Source: Nitrospinota bacterium
Lineage (GTDB): Bacteria; UBA8248; JACPRG01
NCBI GenBank assembly: GCA_030740135.1
Contig: JASLXW010000295.1
Span: forward strand, 1 to 5,442
Reading direction: 5' to 3'
DNA: 5,442 nucleotides
The position numbers and the translations under genes were made by a program. Of the stretch, positions 5,416 through 5,442 are shown piece by piece; positions within the stretch are counted from its first letter, which is position 1, and every line of letters begins with the position of its first letter. Under the pieces are notes generated by a model, which did no database searches, was not told the DNA's origin, and was given only the letters and a program-made list of their open reading frames with translations.

Positions 5416-5442
5416 TGTCATTCCGAGCGTAGCGAGGAATCT
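5416..5442 (+). repeat. Palindromic intergenic repeat, copy 2 (short form, cut by window end)
   Basis: It starts TGTCATTCCGAGCG and ends GCGAGGAATCT at the window edge, in the same orientation as copy 1. ATTCC (5420-5424) pairs with GGAAT (5436-5440), and CG (5428-5429) with CG (5433-5434) around TAG. It lacks the inner AGAG/CTCT hairpin of copy 1. The arms differ from copy 1 by a C-to-T/G-to-A pair that keeps base pairing. Confidence 0.7.

Larger units (their letters stand above)
5120..5442. other. Gene-free stretch with hairpins and dispersed-type repeats
   Basis: No reading frame here has a ribosome binding site or recognisable protein. The 60-codon frame 5187-5369 (+) and the minus-strand frame 4906-5340 run through palindromes and, for the latter, through the terminator. 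The stretch is lower in G+C than the genes and holds four inverted repeats plus two copies of a palindromic repeat, listed separately. The segment 5366-5401 begins CTAGCAGGTTGCGGAAAAAC and has short arms GCAGG (5369-5373) and CCTGC (5397-5401). It reads like the degenerate edge of a repeat or mobile element, but nothing in the window proves this. The overall picture is a spacer that has collected repeat sequences. Confidence 0.6.

Noticed and set aside
5193..5442. A CRISPR array
   Set aside because: There are only two repeat copies, 223 bases apart and imperfect, with a hairpin between them instead of regular spacers, and no cas-like gene.
1..5442. A new defence, secretion or biosynthetic system
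   Set aside because: All gene-length + strand frames belong to known Fe-S assembly or ABC binding-protein families. Nothing supports a novel multi-gene system inside the window.

Overview
This is a GC-rich bacterial window. All three substrate-binding genes encode parts of ABC importers, and the two intact ones carry lipoprotein signal peptides. The codon third positions are strongly G/C. The closing intergenic DNA carries short palindromic repeats of the kind scattered through many environmental bacterial genomes. I cannot place the organism to phylum from the sequence.

Layout: positions 1-756 hold the end of an Fe-S cluster assembly pair on the + strand. These are the C-terminal part of a group I (NifS/IscS) cysteine desulfurase and a complete U-type scaffold. 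The scaffold keeps two of the three usual cluster-ligand cysteines but has Ala at the third. Positions 757-861 hold small inverted repeats that may end transcription. Positions 862-1509 (- strand) hold the C-terminal part of a family-1, polyamine/iron-type (PotD-like) substrate-binding protein. It has no N-terminal lobe, no signal peptide and no plausible start, so I read it as a gene remnant. A short AT-richer stretch at 1490-1593 probably holds the promoter for what follows.

Positions 1594-5017 (+ strand) hold two tandem, closely related family-5 (OppA/DppA-like) solute-binding lipoproteins. They are about 70% identical by eye over the first 213 mature residues and align without gaps. If the second starts at GTG 3365, both are exactly 550 residues. 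They look like a tandem duplication. The operon seems to end at an exceptionally clean terminator with a 19-bp perfect stem (5079-5119). No permease or ATPase gene is in the window, so the transporter they serve is unknown.

Positions 5120-5442 have no credible gene. They hold a row of hairpins and two copies of a short palindromic repeat. The copies differ at an arm position by a paired, compensating change, which suggests selection or a history of folding as a hairpin.

I found no defence system, CRISPR array, tRNA, rRNA or transposase. The most interesting points are the cysteine-poor scaffold protein, the truncated binding protein beside an expanded pair of unrelated binding proteins, and the co-varying repeats.
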